From NCBI GenBank assembly GCA_965213545.1, contig CBDBZL010000002.1, forward strand, positions 744,001 through 808,000: DNA of 64,000 nucleotides. Direction: 5' to 3'. How positions within the stretch are numbered: the first letter of the stretch is position 1; every line of letters starts with the position of its first letter. Both the position numbers and the translations under genes were made by a program. Positions 1-8,602 of this stretch are shown here, piece by piece. The notes under the pieces were generated by a model. It saw only the letters and a list, made by a program, of their open reading frames with translations. It did no database searches and was not told the DNA's origin. This stretch comes from CBDBZL01 sp965213545 (GTDB lineage Bacteria > Pseudomonadota > Alphaproteobacteria > Sphingomonadales > Sphingomonadaceae).

Positions 1-116
1 GGGCTCGTGTTCTGAACGCTCAGACCCTCATTCGGCGCGTTTGTCTGCGCCACCGCGCCATCCGCCAGCACGGCCACCACCACTGCGCACGTCAGCGGCC
101 CCCACCTTATCACCAT
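1..116 (-). CDS. N-terminus of a putative exported protein (cut by window edge)
   Basis: Only the first 38 codons lie in the window. The ATG is at 116-114 on the minus strand, preceded by a good ribosome binding site (GGGGGAAG). The translation begins with a short basic start (MVIRWG), then a hydrophobic stretch and AVAQ, which fits a Sec signal peptide with cleavage after AVA. The mature protein therefore goes to the periplasm or outer membrane, but too little is visible to name a family. It lies in the same orientation as the downstream-facing ROK kinase gene, about 150 bases away. Confidence 0.55.
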   Translation of the reverse strand, partial: MVIRWGPLTCAVVVAVLADGAVAQTNAPNEGLSVQNTS

Positions 117-268
117 AGCTTCCCCCAAACCCCCTTCGGCCACATTTGGCTCGACCTGGAGACTAATCTAAAGCAATGTATGGGCCAAGCAATTTGTCCG
201 GACAAGGAGAGCCGGTGGCATATCACCAGACTTTAAAACCGCCGACCCGCGCATCGGAAACGGCCGTC

Positions 269-1192
269 TCAACCCTGGTCCCGCACCTGCGACAACGCCT
301 GTGCTGCAAGCAGCCGCGCGCCGAGCAGGGCTGGCGCCATGGGAGCGGCGGGGGGAACGATGAGCGGCTTTCCCCTACGTTCCGGGGCTTCGCCATAACC
401 GCCCTTTAGCCGGTCGAATGCCATGCCGATCGCCTCATGGAGCCTACGCATCTCCACCACTGCGCCACCGATGATAATCCGCTGCGGCGCCACGAGCGCA
501 TCGATGACGATACAAAGATGCGCGAGATAAGCTGCAACTCGTGCGAAGGCAGGGTTGCCATCCGCCAATGCGCGAGGGTCTAACCCCGTGCGTAGCGCGA
601 GCGCCGGCCCGCTGGCCAGGCCTTCCAGACAGCGGCCATGAAATGGGCAGACGCCTTGGAAGCCCTGGTCGGCCGCGTCGATCGGCACGTAGATGTGACC
701 GAGTTCGGAATGGTTCATCCCGCGAAGGAGGCTTCCCCCTGTAACAATCGCCGCGCCAATCCCCGTCCCGACCGTGACATAAGCAAAGCACGACAAACCG
801 CGCGCTGCGCCGAACGCACCTTCCCCCAGCGCCGCCGCCTCGACATCGGTGGCGATGGCGACGGGGACGCGCACGCCTTCGCGCAAGCGATCGAGCAGCG
901 CGAAGTCCCGCCAGCCGGTCTTGGGCGTTGCGGTGAGCGAACCGTAGCGCGGGTCACCGGAATTGAGACATAACGGCCCGAAGCTTCCCACGCCCAGCGC
1001 ATCGATCCCCCGTCCTTGCGTGAAAAAGCCTAGGATGGACGCGATGGTCGCTTCGGGCTCATGGGTATCGAACCGCGCCTGTTCGACGAGCGCGCCCTCG
1101 CCATTCCATTTGGCACACAGCACCTTGGTCCCGCCCGCCTCGATCGCGCCCAATCTCGCGCCCAGTCTCGTGTCCAGTCTCGCGCCGGTCAC
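269..1192 (-). CDS. ROK-family sugar kinase, probable fructokinase
   Basis: The protein has 307 residues at most and shows the ROK kinase pattern: an N-terminal phosphate-binding segment (GAIEAGGTKVLCA), a mid-protein phosphate loop (YVTVGTGIGAA), the sugar-binding segment NHSELGHI, and a Cys/His cluster (CPFHGRCLEG) that is the zinc site of ROK proteins. Fructokinase-like ROK enzymes phosphorylate fructose to fructose-6-phosphate with ATP in the cytoplasm; the exact sugar is inferred. The conserved domain starts at about residue 15. The preceding residues are encoded by an imperfect 12-base tandem repeat, so the first start codon may not be the one used. No operon partner is visible. Confidence 0.85.
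   Translation of the reverse strand: MTGARLDTRLGARLGAIEAGGTKVLCAKWNGEGALVEQARFDTHEPEATIASILGFFTQGRGIDALGVGSFGPLCLNSGDPRYGSLTATPKTGWRDFALLDRLREGVRVPVAIATDVEAAALGEGAFGAARGLSCFAYVTVGTGIGAAIVTGGSLLRGMNHSELGHIYVPIDAADQGFQGVCPFHGRCLEGLASGPALALRTGLDPRALADGNPAFARVAAYLAHLCIVIDALVAPQRIIIGGAVVEMRRLHEAIGMAFDRLKGGYGEAPERRGKPLIVPPAAPMAPALLGARLLAAQALSQVRDQG
1151..1186. repeat. Three imperfect 12-bp tandem repeats at the start of the ROK kinase gene
   Basis: Three consecutive 12-base units, CAATCTCGCGCC, CAGTCTCGTGTC and CAGTCTCGCGCC, lie at 1151-1162, 1163-1174 and 1175-1186. They encode the RLD/RLG-type N-terminal extension of the kinase. Unit number changes would keep the reading frame. Confidence 0.7.
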
Positions 1193-1510
1193 GACTTGTG
1201 GACTGACGGGGTGTGCGCAGCGCCCAATGCAGTGCCTGAGGCGGGCGTCGTCACCGGTTCGGAGTGCAACACGGTGCTTGGTGCTCGCCGAAAAGAGCGC
1301 ATGGGTCCGATTACGCGCCGCCCCCCCGACCGGTCAATGGCAAGCGCCTTATGCGCAAGGCGAATGTGCTAACTGCCGGCCGGGCACTCTTCCGACCTCG
1401 TGTGACCGCCAGTTCGCCGGCAATCGCTTGCTTCGCCGGTGTTTTCATGACTACGCGGGCGATGGCGAGAGCATACTCTCGTGCGTCAGCCGGGAAGTTT
1501 GCCTCAAAGC
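1193..1510. other. Intergenic region between divergent ROK kinase and Crp-type regulator
   Basis: About 320 bases without a supported gene. It should hold the promoters of both divergent genes, but no convincing -35/-10 pair was recognised. The reading frames that cross it lack protein-like composition and overlap the kinase in antisense. Confidence 0.5.
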
Positions 1511-2281
1511 ATGGCCAGCATGGAACTCGATCAGTTCCCCAATACCGGCCGCTTTCTTATGGGGCGGCGGCGGCATGCCATGAGCGAGGGCGAGAAGGAG
1601 CGGGTGGAGGCGCTGGTCGACGAGGTGCTCGACCTGCCCGATGCCAGCATCGTCGTCGAACGCGGGCAGTTAGTGAAACATTCGACCATGCTGATCGAGG
1701 GTTTCATGCTGCGCGTCGTCAGGCAGGATGGTAAGCGATATATCGTAGGGCTACAGGTACCGGGCGATTTTGTCGACCTGCACGCCTTCGCCCTGCGCCG
1801 GCTGGACCATGATATCATGACGCTGGGTCCCGCCCGGGTTGGCTTGGTGGGCCATGACAAGCTGATGAAGATCATGGAAGAGGACGCGCATCTGGCGCGC
1901 CTGCTGTGGTTTTCCACCTTGCTCGATGCTGCCATTCACCGTGAGTGGATCGTTACCATGGAGCGGCTGGCGGCGGCCAACCGGGCGGCACATGTGTTCT
2001 GCGAGCTGTGGCAACGGCTCGATTTTGTCGGTCTGGGACGAGCCGGTGGGGTCGATACGCCGCTGATCCAGGCCGATCTTGCCGACATGTGTGGAACCAC
2101 CGCGATCCACATGAACCGTGCACTTTCCCAGATGCGCAAGGAAGGGCTGGCCGATTTTCGCCGCGGCGTGCTGCGCGTTCCCAATCGCATGCAGCTCGAG
2201 CAGTTCGCCAACTTCGACAGGTCTTATCTCTACGGGCAGGGTGCGCTGTACCTGGCAGGCGACGTCGCGGATACGTCGTGA
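1511..2281 (+). CDS. Crp/Fnr-family transcriptional regulator
   Basis: About 256 residues from ATG 1511. The N-terminal half is a cNMP-binding-type beta-roll with a readable core (VGLQVPGDFVDLHAF), followed by the long dimer helix and a C-terminal winged helix-turn-helix (QADLADMCGTTAIHMNRAL) with the usual Crp recognition-helix spacing. It lacks the Cys set of oxygen-sensing Fnr proteins and an obvious cAMP-binding Arg/Ser pair, so the ligand is unknown. An alternative GTG start lies at 1481 and another ATG at 1520; no strong ribosome binding site settles the choice. It stands alone, divergent from the ROK kinase gene. Confidence 0.85.
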   Translation: MASMELDQFPNTGRFLMGRRRHAMSEGEKERVEALVDEVLDLPDASIVVERGQLVKHSTMLIEGFMLRVVRQDGKRYIVGLQVPGDFVDLHAFALRRLDHDIMTLGPARVGLVGHDKLMKIMEEDAHLARLLWFSTLLDAAIHREWIVTMERLAAANRAAHVFCELWQRLDFVGLGRAGGVDTPLIQADLADMCGTTAIHMNRALSQMRKEGLADFRRGVLRVPNRMQLEQFANFDRSYLYGQGALYLAGDVADTS

Positions 2282-2557
2282 AACCGGGGGACCGATCACC
2301 CGCGCGCCGGCTTTGACGGTTATCGGGCCGCGATGGTGCGGTTCTGTGCCTGCCGGACGACCCGGTTGATTGGAGTTTCTTGATTACAACAGGGGCTTGA
2401 TCGTCGGCGCGGCGAGGCTGATGTTCCGAGTTGCGATGACTGCCTGCCGCCCGCCCCGTCAATCCACCGCCGCACGCCTGGGCGCTTTCAATCTCCGTTC
2501 AGCCCGGACTGACACAGGCGGATCCATGATTGGGCGCGATATGCACGGGATGCCCGA

Positions 2558-3322
2558 ATGATCGACGAGAGCCGCTCGCGCTATCTCCAGCCGAAACGTC
2601 CGCGCTGGGGACTCCTGGCGTTAATCGCGGGGTTGCACGTGCTGGCGATCATCGGCCTGGCACGCGCGCTGGCGCCCGACTTCAACAGTTCGGTCATCGA
2701 ACGGGCCAGCGCACTGGTGACGATCGACATCGCACCCCCGCCCCCGCCGCTGCCGCCCCCTCCACCACCCGAACCCGTCCCCGAACCATCATCGGCGCCG
2801 GACGAGGGCGCGGCTGGCAATCCGGGCCGTGAGGGAATACCGCGCGAGACGGTCGTCCCCGCGCCCGCCATCGTGCTTCCCGCCCCTACCCCAACCCCCA
2901 CCCCGCGGGCGCCGTCGACCGGAACCGCCGTGAGTTCCGGCACCCGCGATGCCGGGCTGGGCACCGGAGCGGGCGGCACGGGCGAAGGACCGGGTGCCGG
3001 GCGCGGTGGCGGCGGGCGCGGCGGGATTCCGGTGAGCGGCCCGGTCAAGATTGAGGGTGATATCAACAATGCCGCCGACTATCCCACCCCGCGCGGCGGA
3101 CGCGACGTGAGGCTGGGCCATTCGGTCACGGTCGCGGTCACGGTCACGACAGACGGGCGGGCTCGCGGCTGCCGCATCGTCTCGCCCAGCCCCGATCCGG
3201 TGGCCGACCGCATCACCTGTGACCTGGTGGAGCAGCGCTTCCGCTTCCGCCCGGCAGTGAACGCTGCGGGTCAGGCGGTCGAGGCGACATATGGCTGGCG
3301 ACAATCCTGGTTCCGCCGGTGA
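2558..3322 (+). CDS. TonB-like energy-transducing protein
   Basis: The 254-residue protein has a TonB layout: a short cytoplasmic basic segment, one transmembrane helix at about residues 18-40 (LLALIAGLHVLAIIGLARAL), a proline-rich periplasmic spacer with runs of PPPPP and PTPTPTP, a Gly-rich linker, and a C-terminal domain of about 90 residues ending in FRPAVNAAGQAVE...WRQSW, typical of TonB C-terminal folds. TonB couples the proton motive force through ExbB/ExbD to outer-membrane receptors. No exbB, exbD or receptor gene is in the window, so its partner is unknown. The upstream gap of about 275 bases shows no other gene. Confidence 0.82.
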   Translation: MIDESRSRYLQPKRPRWGLLALIAGLHVLAIIGLARALAPDFNSSVIERASALVTIDIAPPPPPLPPPPPPEPVPEPSSAPDEGAAGNPGREGIPRETVVPAPAIVLPAPTPTPTPRAPSTGTAVSSGTRDAGLGTGAGGTGEGPGAGRGGGGRGGIPVSGPVKIEGDINNAADYPTPRGGRDVRLGHSVTVAVTVTTDGRARGCRIVSPSPDPVADRITCDLVEQRFRFRPAVNAAGQAVEATYGWRQSWFRR

Positions 3323-3379
3323 GCGGCAGGCGCATGGCGGGCTATAGGAACTTCGCTGCCTCACTGCCATTGCCGCTGC

Positions 3380-4435
3380 ATGGCTGAAAGCGCGCGATCC
3401 GAAGATCACATCACCCCTGTAATCCTGTGTGGCGGCAGCGGCACCCGGCTATGGCCGCGAAGTCGCAAGACCCGTCCCAAGCCTTTCCTGCCGCTTATTG
3501 GCCCGCGCTCGCTCTTCGCCGACACCTTGGGCCGCTGCGCCGACAAAGCACTGTTCGCAGAGCCGGTCATCGTGACGGGCGCGCCACAACTAAAGCATGT
3601 CCGCGCCGAATGCGCCGGTGCGGCGGCTTCGGTGATTATCGAACCGACGCCGCGCAACACCGCTCCTGCCATCGCGCTGGCCGCGGCGCGCCTGCCGGCC
3701 GATAGGGTGATGCTGGTGGCTCCGAGCGACCATCATATCAAGGATGCAACTGCCTTTCACACCGCCGCCCGCGCCGCTGCCGCGCTGGCCCGCGAGAACT
3801 GGCTGGTGGCGTTCGGCATCGAAGCGACAACGCCGGAGACGGGCTATGGCTATATCCTGCGCGGTGACGAACTAGCGGGCGGGTTTCGGGTCTCGCGCTT
3901 TGTCGAGAAACCCGACCTGGAGACCGCCGTGCGCTTCCTTGCCGACCCATGCTATAGCTGGAACGGAGGTATCTTCGTTTTTCGGGCGGGCACCTTGCTC
4001 GATGAACTGGCCCGCCATCGCCCAGCAATGCACGAGGCGGTGCTGCAAGCCGTATCGGCGGGCCGGGAGGATGCGCGCGGTTTTCACCCCTATGCGCACG
4101 CTTTCGCGCAGATTTCCGGCGAATCGGTCGATTATGCGGTCATGGAGCGCACCACCCGCGCGGCGATGGTTCCGGCGGCGATGGGATGGTCGGACATCGG
4201 CAATTTCCTGGCCCTGCGCGATGCGCGCGAGCAAAGCGATGATGCCGGCAACACCGTGCGCGGCCCGGTCGAGCTTATCGACTGCCGCGGCGTGCTTGCC
4301 GAGAGCGATGGCCCGCGCATATCGGTCATCGGCCTTGCCGACGTCGCGGTTATCGTCGATGGCGACGAGGTTCTGGTCACCTCGCTGGACGAAGCACAAA
4401 AGGTCGGCAAATTGACAGGCGCCTCGCAGCAATAG
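3380..4435 (+). CDS. manC: Mannose-1-phosphate guanylyltransferase (GDP-mannose pyrophosphorylase)
   Basis: The 351-residue enzyme makes GDP-mannose from GTP and mannose-1-phosphate. It carries the nucleotidyltransferase signature CGGSGTRLWPRSRK...KPFLPL near residue 18, the EPTPRNTAPAIALAA segment, SDHHI and the product-binding FVEKP, followed by YSWNGGIFVF. The length matches a single-domain enzyme lacking the C-terminal isomerase domain of bifunctional ManC/AlgA proteins; a separate mannose-6-phosphate isomerase is encoded at 22690-23505. It lies just after the TonB-like gene on the same strand and is convergent with the phytochrome operon. GDP-mannose would feed cell-surface polysaccharide or the GT4 enzyme at 24795-27152. 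Confidence 0.93.
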   Translation: MAESARSEDHITPVILCGGSGTRLWPRSRKTRPKPFLPLIGPRSLFADTLGRCADKALFAEPVIVTGAPQLKHVRAECAGAAASVIIEPTPRNTAPAIALAAARLPADRVMLVAPSDHHIKDATAFHTAARAAAALARENWLVAFGIEATTPETGYGYILRGDELAGGFRVSRFVEKPDLETAVRFLADPCYSWNGGIFVFRAGTLLDELARHRPAMHEAVLQAVSAGREDARGFHPYAHAFAQISGESVDYAVMERTTRAAMVPAAMGWSDIGNFLALRDAREQSDDAGNTVRGPVELIDCRGVLAESDGPRISVIGLADVAVIVDGDEVLVTSLDEAQKVGKLTGASQQ

Positions 4436-4475
4436 GCGCTAATACCGCAGGCGCTTCACACCCGGCGGATCGATC

Positions 4476-7061
4476 CTAGCTGCGCAACTCGTCTACCGCC
4501 TGTTCCAACTCCGCCAGCGTGAAGGGTTTCTTGAGGACGCCGCGCGCCTTGCTGCCCGCGGTCTTGTCGATCGCATCACCGTAGCCGGTCACGAACCAGA
4601 ACGGGACGTCCAGTTCCGCCAATTTCTCGGCAACCATGACGCTGGTTTCGTTGCCGAGGTTGAAATCGAGCAGCGCCAAGTCGAACGAGGATCCGCCCGC
4701 AATCTCGTCGAGCGCGCTGGCGACAGAGCTTGCCACAACCACCTTGCTTACCCCCAGCCCGAGCAGGTGGTCCTCTGTATCCATGGCGATGATCATGCTG
4801 TCCTCGACCACCAACGCACGGGCGATGGTTTCACGAGAGGGCGTAGTCTCGGACCCGTTATCGAGCCGTGTCGCTTGCCGCCCGGGTTCTCGATCCGCCG
4901 CCTGCATTGCTGGTTTCTCCCTGTTCTCGCTCACCAGCCGCGCGGGGATGACGAAGTCGGCTTCCACTCCGCCAAGCTGGTATCGCAGTTCCGCCCGGCC
5001 TTTTAGCTCATGGGGGATCGATCGCTCGATCACCGTCGTGCCGAAGCCGCGCCGCTCGGGTGCCTTGACCGGCGGACCGCCATACTCGCGCCAGGCGATC
5101 TCCAGATTGCCCCGCTCGTCGAAGGCGGTCTCGATCTCCAACCGGCCCGTGCTGTCGCACAGCGCCCCATATTTGGCCGAGTTGGTCATCATCTCGTGCA
5201 GCACCAGCGCCAGCACGGTATAGCCATCGGGAGCGATCAGCGCGTCCTTTCCTGCCAACTTCACCCGGCTGGTCTTGCCGCCCAGATAGGCCTCCGCCTC
5301 CGCCATGATCAGCGCATGGAGCGAGGCGGGCGACCAGCGCTGCTTGGTCAGGTTGTTATGCGCCAGCGCCAGCGCGCGGATGCGTTCGCCGACAAGATCG
5401 GACAGATGCGCGGCGTCGCGCGCCTCGGCCTTGGACTGGCTGACCAGACCACGGATCAGCGTGAGGATATTGCGCACCCGGTGGTTGAGCTCGGCGATCA
5501 GCAGCTCCTGGCGTTCGGCCGCACGGGCGCGCTCCTGAACCTGTTCGTCGGTCAACCGCAGGATCACTTCGAGCAGAGTGACCCGCAGCGATTCGGCAAC
5601 GGCAAGTTCCTCATCGGTCCATGGCGCGCTGCGGCCGCCGACCGATTCCTGCCAGGCGGCAAAGCTCTTGCGCGGTGTCAGCCGATCGCCATTGGGCCCG
5701 GGCTCGAGCAGCTTTTGCGGATTGCCCGCCCAGGTGACCGTGCGCACCAGTTCCTGCCGCCAAAGGACCACATAGTCGCGCGGGCGGCGCGAGACCGGGA
5801 TGACCAGCGCCCCGACCGCCTTGTCGGCAAAGGCGTTGGCCTGGGGGATCTGCTCACCGAGCGCCTCGCTGGCGATGATCTGCCCAGCCGATCCGGTGTT
5901 GAGCGAAGGCACAATCGCCGCGAACTCTGTCTTGTTGGGTGCATAACCGCGCGCCTCATAGCGCTCCTCGGCCAGCGCACTGAAGCCCGAATGGGGGATG
6001 ATGTCGCCGATCGTCTCGGCAATGGTCGAGAGATTGTCGACCAGCGGCCCGCCCCCAGCCAGCCGGGTCATCAGCCGGTCGTGCAGCGCGCGCGCGCGGC
6101 TGTTCATCAGGCTGCCCGCCTCGGCGATCGCAATTTCGAGATGTAGCGAGAATATCTCGCCGAAAAGCTCGGCCAGCGTGCGCAGCGAATAGGGCACGTG
6201 GCGCGCGCAGTAGTGATGGCAAGCGAACAAGCCCCACAGCTGATCCTTGATGACAATGGAGATCGACAGCGAGGCGCCAACGCCCATGTTCTTGAGATAT
6301 TCGATATGAATGGGAGAGACCGCCCGCAGCACGCTCATCGAAAGGTCGAGTTCGCTCGAATCGATGCCGCGCTGAGGCACGATCTGCACCGGTTCGGCGT
6401 TCACGTCGGCGATGATCCGGAACGGATTGGCAAGATAAAGCCGCCGCGCCTGGTCAGGAATGTCGGTGCGCGGATAACGCAATGTGAGGAAGGGCTCGAG
6501 ATGGCTCTCGCGCGCTTCCGCAACGACCTCGCCCGACAGGTCGGGATGAAAGCGATAGACCATCACCCGGTCGAACCCGATCAGTCGCTTCAAGTGCCGC
6601 GCCGCCTGGTGACATAATTCATCCACGCCCTCGGCCTGCTCAAGCCGCCGAGCCATGGGCCGCAGCGACGCGTTGTGATAGCTCATGCTCCCAGGTTCGT
6701 GCGGCTCGGCCTCGATCACCAGCAGCCGCCCCGACAGGTGAAGCGCGCAGTCGAACAGACGCCTGTCACCGACAAGATCGACCCCGAAGACCCGCTCCAC
6801 CATGTCGGTGTCGGCCGCCTGCGCAAGCCGCTGGCGCAACAGATCGAGCGCACCTGCAGACAGGTGGTCCGCCAGCCGGGCACCCACCTCGAGCGGCTTG
6901 GCAAGATTGAGCATCTCGCTGCAATTGAGCGACATGTGGACGACGATGAAGTCGCTTGTCACGGCTATGAGAGCGCCGAAGTCCTGAATAAGACCGGGTG
7001 TGTGGATCGGCTCGCGGTCGCAATTGGTAAGGTCGAGCCGGGCGGTGGCCATTTTGTTCAT
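4476..7061 (-). CDS. bphP: Bacteriophytochrome HWE histidine kinase with C-terminal receiver domain
   Basis: An 861-residue red/far-red photoreceptor. Order of domains: PAS with the biliverdin-binding Cys14 in NCDREPIHTPG; GAF with a PRTDIPDQARRLY segment; PHY with the tongue motif PRKSF near residue 467; an HWE-type histidine kinase H-box (ELNHRVRNILTLIRGL) near residue 530; an ATPase domain; and a receiver domain at the C-terminus (phospho-acceptor in LLDFNLG, Lys in KKPF). HWE kinases of sphingomonads often feed the PhyR general stress response, so that is one possible output (inference). The start codon overlaps the heme oxygenase stop by four bases (ATGA), so the two genes are translationally coupled. 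Confidence 0.95.
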   Translation of the reverse strand: MNKMATARLDLTNCDREPIHTPGLIQDFGALIAVTSDFIVVHMSLNCSEMLNLAKPLEVGARLADHLSAGALDLLRQRLAQAADTDMVERVFGVDLVGDRRLFDCALHLSGRLLVIEAEPHEPGSMSYHNASLRPMARRLEQAEGVDELCHQAARHLKRLIGFDRVMVYRFHPDLSGEVVAEARESHLEPFLTLRYPRTDIPDQARRLYLANPFRIIADVNAEPVQIVPQRGIDSSELDLSMSVLRAVSPIHIEYLKNMGVGASLSISIVIKDQLWGLFACHHYCARHVPYSLRTLAELFGEIFSLHLEIAIAEAGSLMNSRARALHDRLMTRLAGGGPLVDNLSTIAETIGDIIPHSGFSALAEERYEARGYAPNKTEFAAIVPSLNTGSAGQIIASEALGEQIPQANAFADKAVGALVIPVSRRPRDYVVLWRQELVRTVTWAGNPQKLLEPGPNGDRLTPRKSFAAWQESVGGRSAPWTDEELAVAESLRVTLLEVILRLTDEQVQERARAAERQELLIAELNHRVRNILTLIRGLVSQSKAEARDAAHLSDLVGERIRALALAHNNLTKQRWSPASLHALIMAEAEAYLGGKTSRVKLAGKDALIAPDGYTVLALVLHEMMTNSAKYGALCDSTGRLEIETAFDERGNLEIAWREYGGPPVKAPERRGFGTTVIERSIPHELKGRAELRYQLGGVEADFVIPARLVSENREKPAMQAADREPGRQATRLDNGSETTPSRETIARALVVEDSMIIAMDTEDHLLGLGVSKVVVASSVASALDEIAGGSSFDLALLDFNLGNETSVMVAEKLAELDVPFWFVTGYGDAIDKTAGSKARGVLKKPFTLAELEQAVDELRS

Positions 7062-7666
7062 GCGCAGTGGTTGTTCCTGCTGGCAGGAGCCAGAAACACC
7101 GCCCCGAAATGCTCGAACACCGCGCTCGCGGCGGCAATGGCGGGCGCCGCCTCCCGCTCGCTAGCGCATTGGGTGAGTCGGGGCAAAAGGCGCTTCCAAA
7201 AGGCGATCATCTGCTCATCGGCCAGGAAACTTGTCGGCAGATCAGCCATATCCTGCTCGTTAGCGCGCTTGCGCAGATCCGCCAGCATGGCCCTATTGCC
7301 CAGATGCGAGCCGGCAAGCGCCCAGGAAAGGCCGAGGCATCCCGCACCGGGGGGAAGCGTGAATTCAGCTGGCGGCTGGACTTGCGCATGTCCGACGTGA
7401 TCCGATGCATCGAGCGCCTTCAGATCATCGCGGATCAGCGGCACCATAGCGGGTGGACACAAATCCTGAGCGCAATTGGCCAGCGCCCATTCTTCCACAT
7501 CGACCCGGGCGGCCAGCTGCAACGACAGGAAATGCGTGTAGTCATGCCGATCAGCAAGATCGAGATCAGCCATCGAGCGATCCAGTCGATCATGCGTCGC
7601 CGATGTGCCTTGTCGAAGATGTATACGAAGCGGACGCTCGTCCGCCGATATCAATCCGTCCGCCAC
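7058..7666 (-). CDS. bphO: Biliverdin-producing heme oxygenase
   Basis: The 202-residue protein opens oxygen-dependent heme ring cleavage to make biliverdin, the chromophore of the phytochrome encoded directly downstream. The N-terminal LRQGTSATHDRLDRSM segment matches the helix that carries the proximal heme-ligand His in bacterial heme oxygenases, and GAGCLGLSWALAGSHLGNR resembles the Gly-rich distal helix. The stop codon overlaps the bphP start by four bases, and this gene is first in the operon. A GGAAC-N16-CATT sequence upstream resembles, imperfectly, a general-stress (EcfG) promoter. Confidence 0.92.
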   Translation of the reverse strand: MADGLISADERPLRIHLRQGTSATHDRLDRSMADLDLADRHDYTHFLSLQLAARVDVEEWALANCAQDLCPPAMVPLIRDDLKALDASDHVGHAQVQPPAEFTLPPGAGCLGLSWALAGSHLGNRAMLADLRKRANEQDMADLPTSFLADEQMIAFWKRLLPRLTQCASEREAAPAIAAASAVFEHFGAVFLAPASRNNHCA

Positions 7667-7741
7667 ACTATCTCCCAGGACCTGCCTTTATCGCGCCCCG
7701 GGTCTCGAACCCCACGCACCCGCATTTGGTCAGAAAGAAAC

Positions 7742-7766
7742 AATGCATCGGCCAGGTTCCGGTTCC
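7742..7766 (-). promoter_or_regulatory. Possible weak EcfG-like promoter upstream of bphO
   Basis: On the minus strand, GGAAC (7766-7762) is followed after 16 bases by CATT (7745-7742). The alphaproteobacterial EcfG consensus is GGAAC-N16/17-CGTT, so one -10 base differs. The element lies about 75 bases upstream of the bphO start. Confidence 0.25.
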
Positions 7767-7833
7767 CGCGGGCGGGTCTGTTAGCTAATGTTATCCCAAC
7801 CTTGCAATCCGGTGAAATGAAAGCGAACGCGCC

Positions 7834-8274
7834 CTGATCTCGCAGACCATCCAGCTCGCTCTGGCCCCCGTCTTCGTGCTGGTGGCGCTGGGCAATATCC
7901 TGAACCTGCTCGCCTCACGCCTTGCCCGCGTGGTTGATCGTTCGCGCGATCTGCAGAAGCGTCACGCCAACACCATGGGCGATGAGCACGACGCGGTGGT
8001 GCGTGAGATCCGCATATTCGACCGCCGCATCGTGCTCATCACCAGGGCCATCGTGTTGCTGGTGATGGCCGGGTTCTGCATCGGGGTGACCGTGCTGGCG
8101 ATCTTTGTGGAGGAAATGTTCCGGATCGACGTGGGCGCGTTTGCCGCCGGTGTCTTCATCATGTCGATCGGCCTGTTGATGTGGGCGCTGCTGCTGGTGC
8201 TGCGCGAGACGCAGCTCTCCATCGTGGCGCTGCGCATCCCGCGCGACTATCTCGAGCTCAACCGCAAGCTCTAG
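7834..8274 (+). CDS. DUF2721 membrane protein with an apparent non-canonical start
   Basis: A membrane protein of about 146 residues with three hydrophobic helices: residues roughly 5-22 (ISQTIQLALAPVFVLVALG), then two C-terminal helices (IVLLVMAGFCIGVTVLAIFV and the VFIMSIGLLMWALLLVL region). The layout and the Arg-rich loop after helix 1 match DUF2721 proteins. The only ATG/GTG/TTG start is GTG at 7876, which would remove most of helix 1. The reading frame opens at a stop at 7813, and family members typically begin just before QTIQLALAPVF, pointing to CTG at 7834. The start is therefore uncertain; the gene itself is well supported. Function unknown. It is convergent with the TelA cluster. 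Confidence 0.75.
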   Translation: MISQTIQLALAPVFVLVALGNILNLLASRLARVVDRSRDLQKRHANTMGDEHDAVVREIRIFDRRIVLITRAIVLLVMAGFCIGVTVLAIFVEEMFRIDVGAFAAGVFIMSIGLLMWALLLVLRETQLSIVALRIPRDYLELNRKL

Positions 8275-8296
8275 CCGCTGCCGAGCTGGACGGGGC

Positions 8297-8602
8297 CTAG
8301 GCGGGCGGCGCCAGCAGCAGATGGCCCTGCTGGCGGACCGCGGCCTCGACCACCGGCTGGACGAAGCCCAATGCCGGGGGCAGCAGAAGCTGCACCTCGA
8401 TCTCGGTATCGCGAATATCAATATGGCCCGAAATGGTCTGACCCATCGCCATGACCGACAGGTTCATGCGGTCCTCGCTCGGCCAGGAGGTGTCCACCTC
8501 GGCCATGCCCCCCGGGATTACGCCTGCCAGTTCGTGGCTTCGCGACTTCAATCGGCGGCGCACCTCGTCCCGCCCGAGCTGGTGGGGAATGGCAACCTGC
8601 AT
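8297..8602 (-). CDS. Polyhydroxyalkanoic acid system family protein
   Basis: A 101-residue soluble protein starting MQVAIPHQLGRDEVRRRL, matching the family annotated as polyhydroxyalkanoate system or granule-region proteins (small alpha/beta SRPBCC-like fold, biochemical role poorly defined). It is the last gene of a three-gene minus-strand run. Its ATG overlaps the stop codon of the XpaC-like gene by one base (TGATG), which indicates translational coupling. No PHA synthase or phasin gene is visible nearby, so a link to storage granules is only suggested by the family name. Confidence 0.8.
   Translation of the reverse strand: MQVAIPHQLGRDEVRRRLKSRSHELAGVIPGGMAEVDTSWPSEDRMNLSVMAMGQTISGHIDIRDTEIEVQLLLPPALGFVQPVVEAAVRQQGHLLLAPPA

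Noticed and set aside
176..409. 77-codon plus-strand frame
   Set aside because: Low-complexity composition and antisense to the ROK kinase 3' end; no ribosome binding site.
7680..7720. tRNA-like TTCGA segment upstream of bphO
   Set aside because: No cloverleaf can be folded around it.
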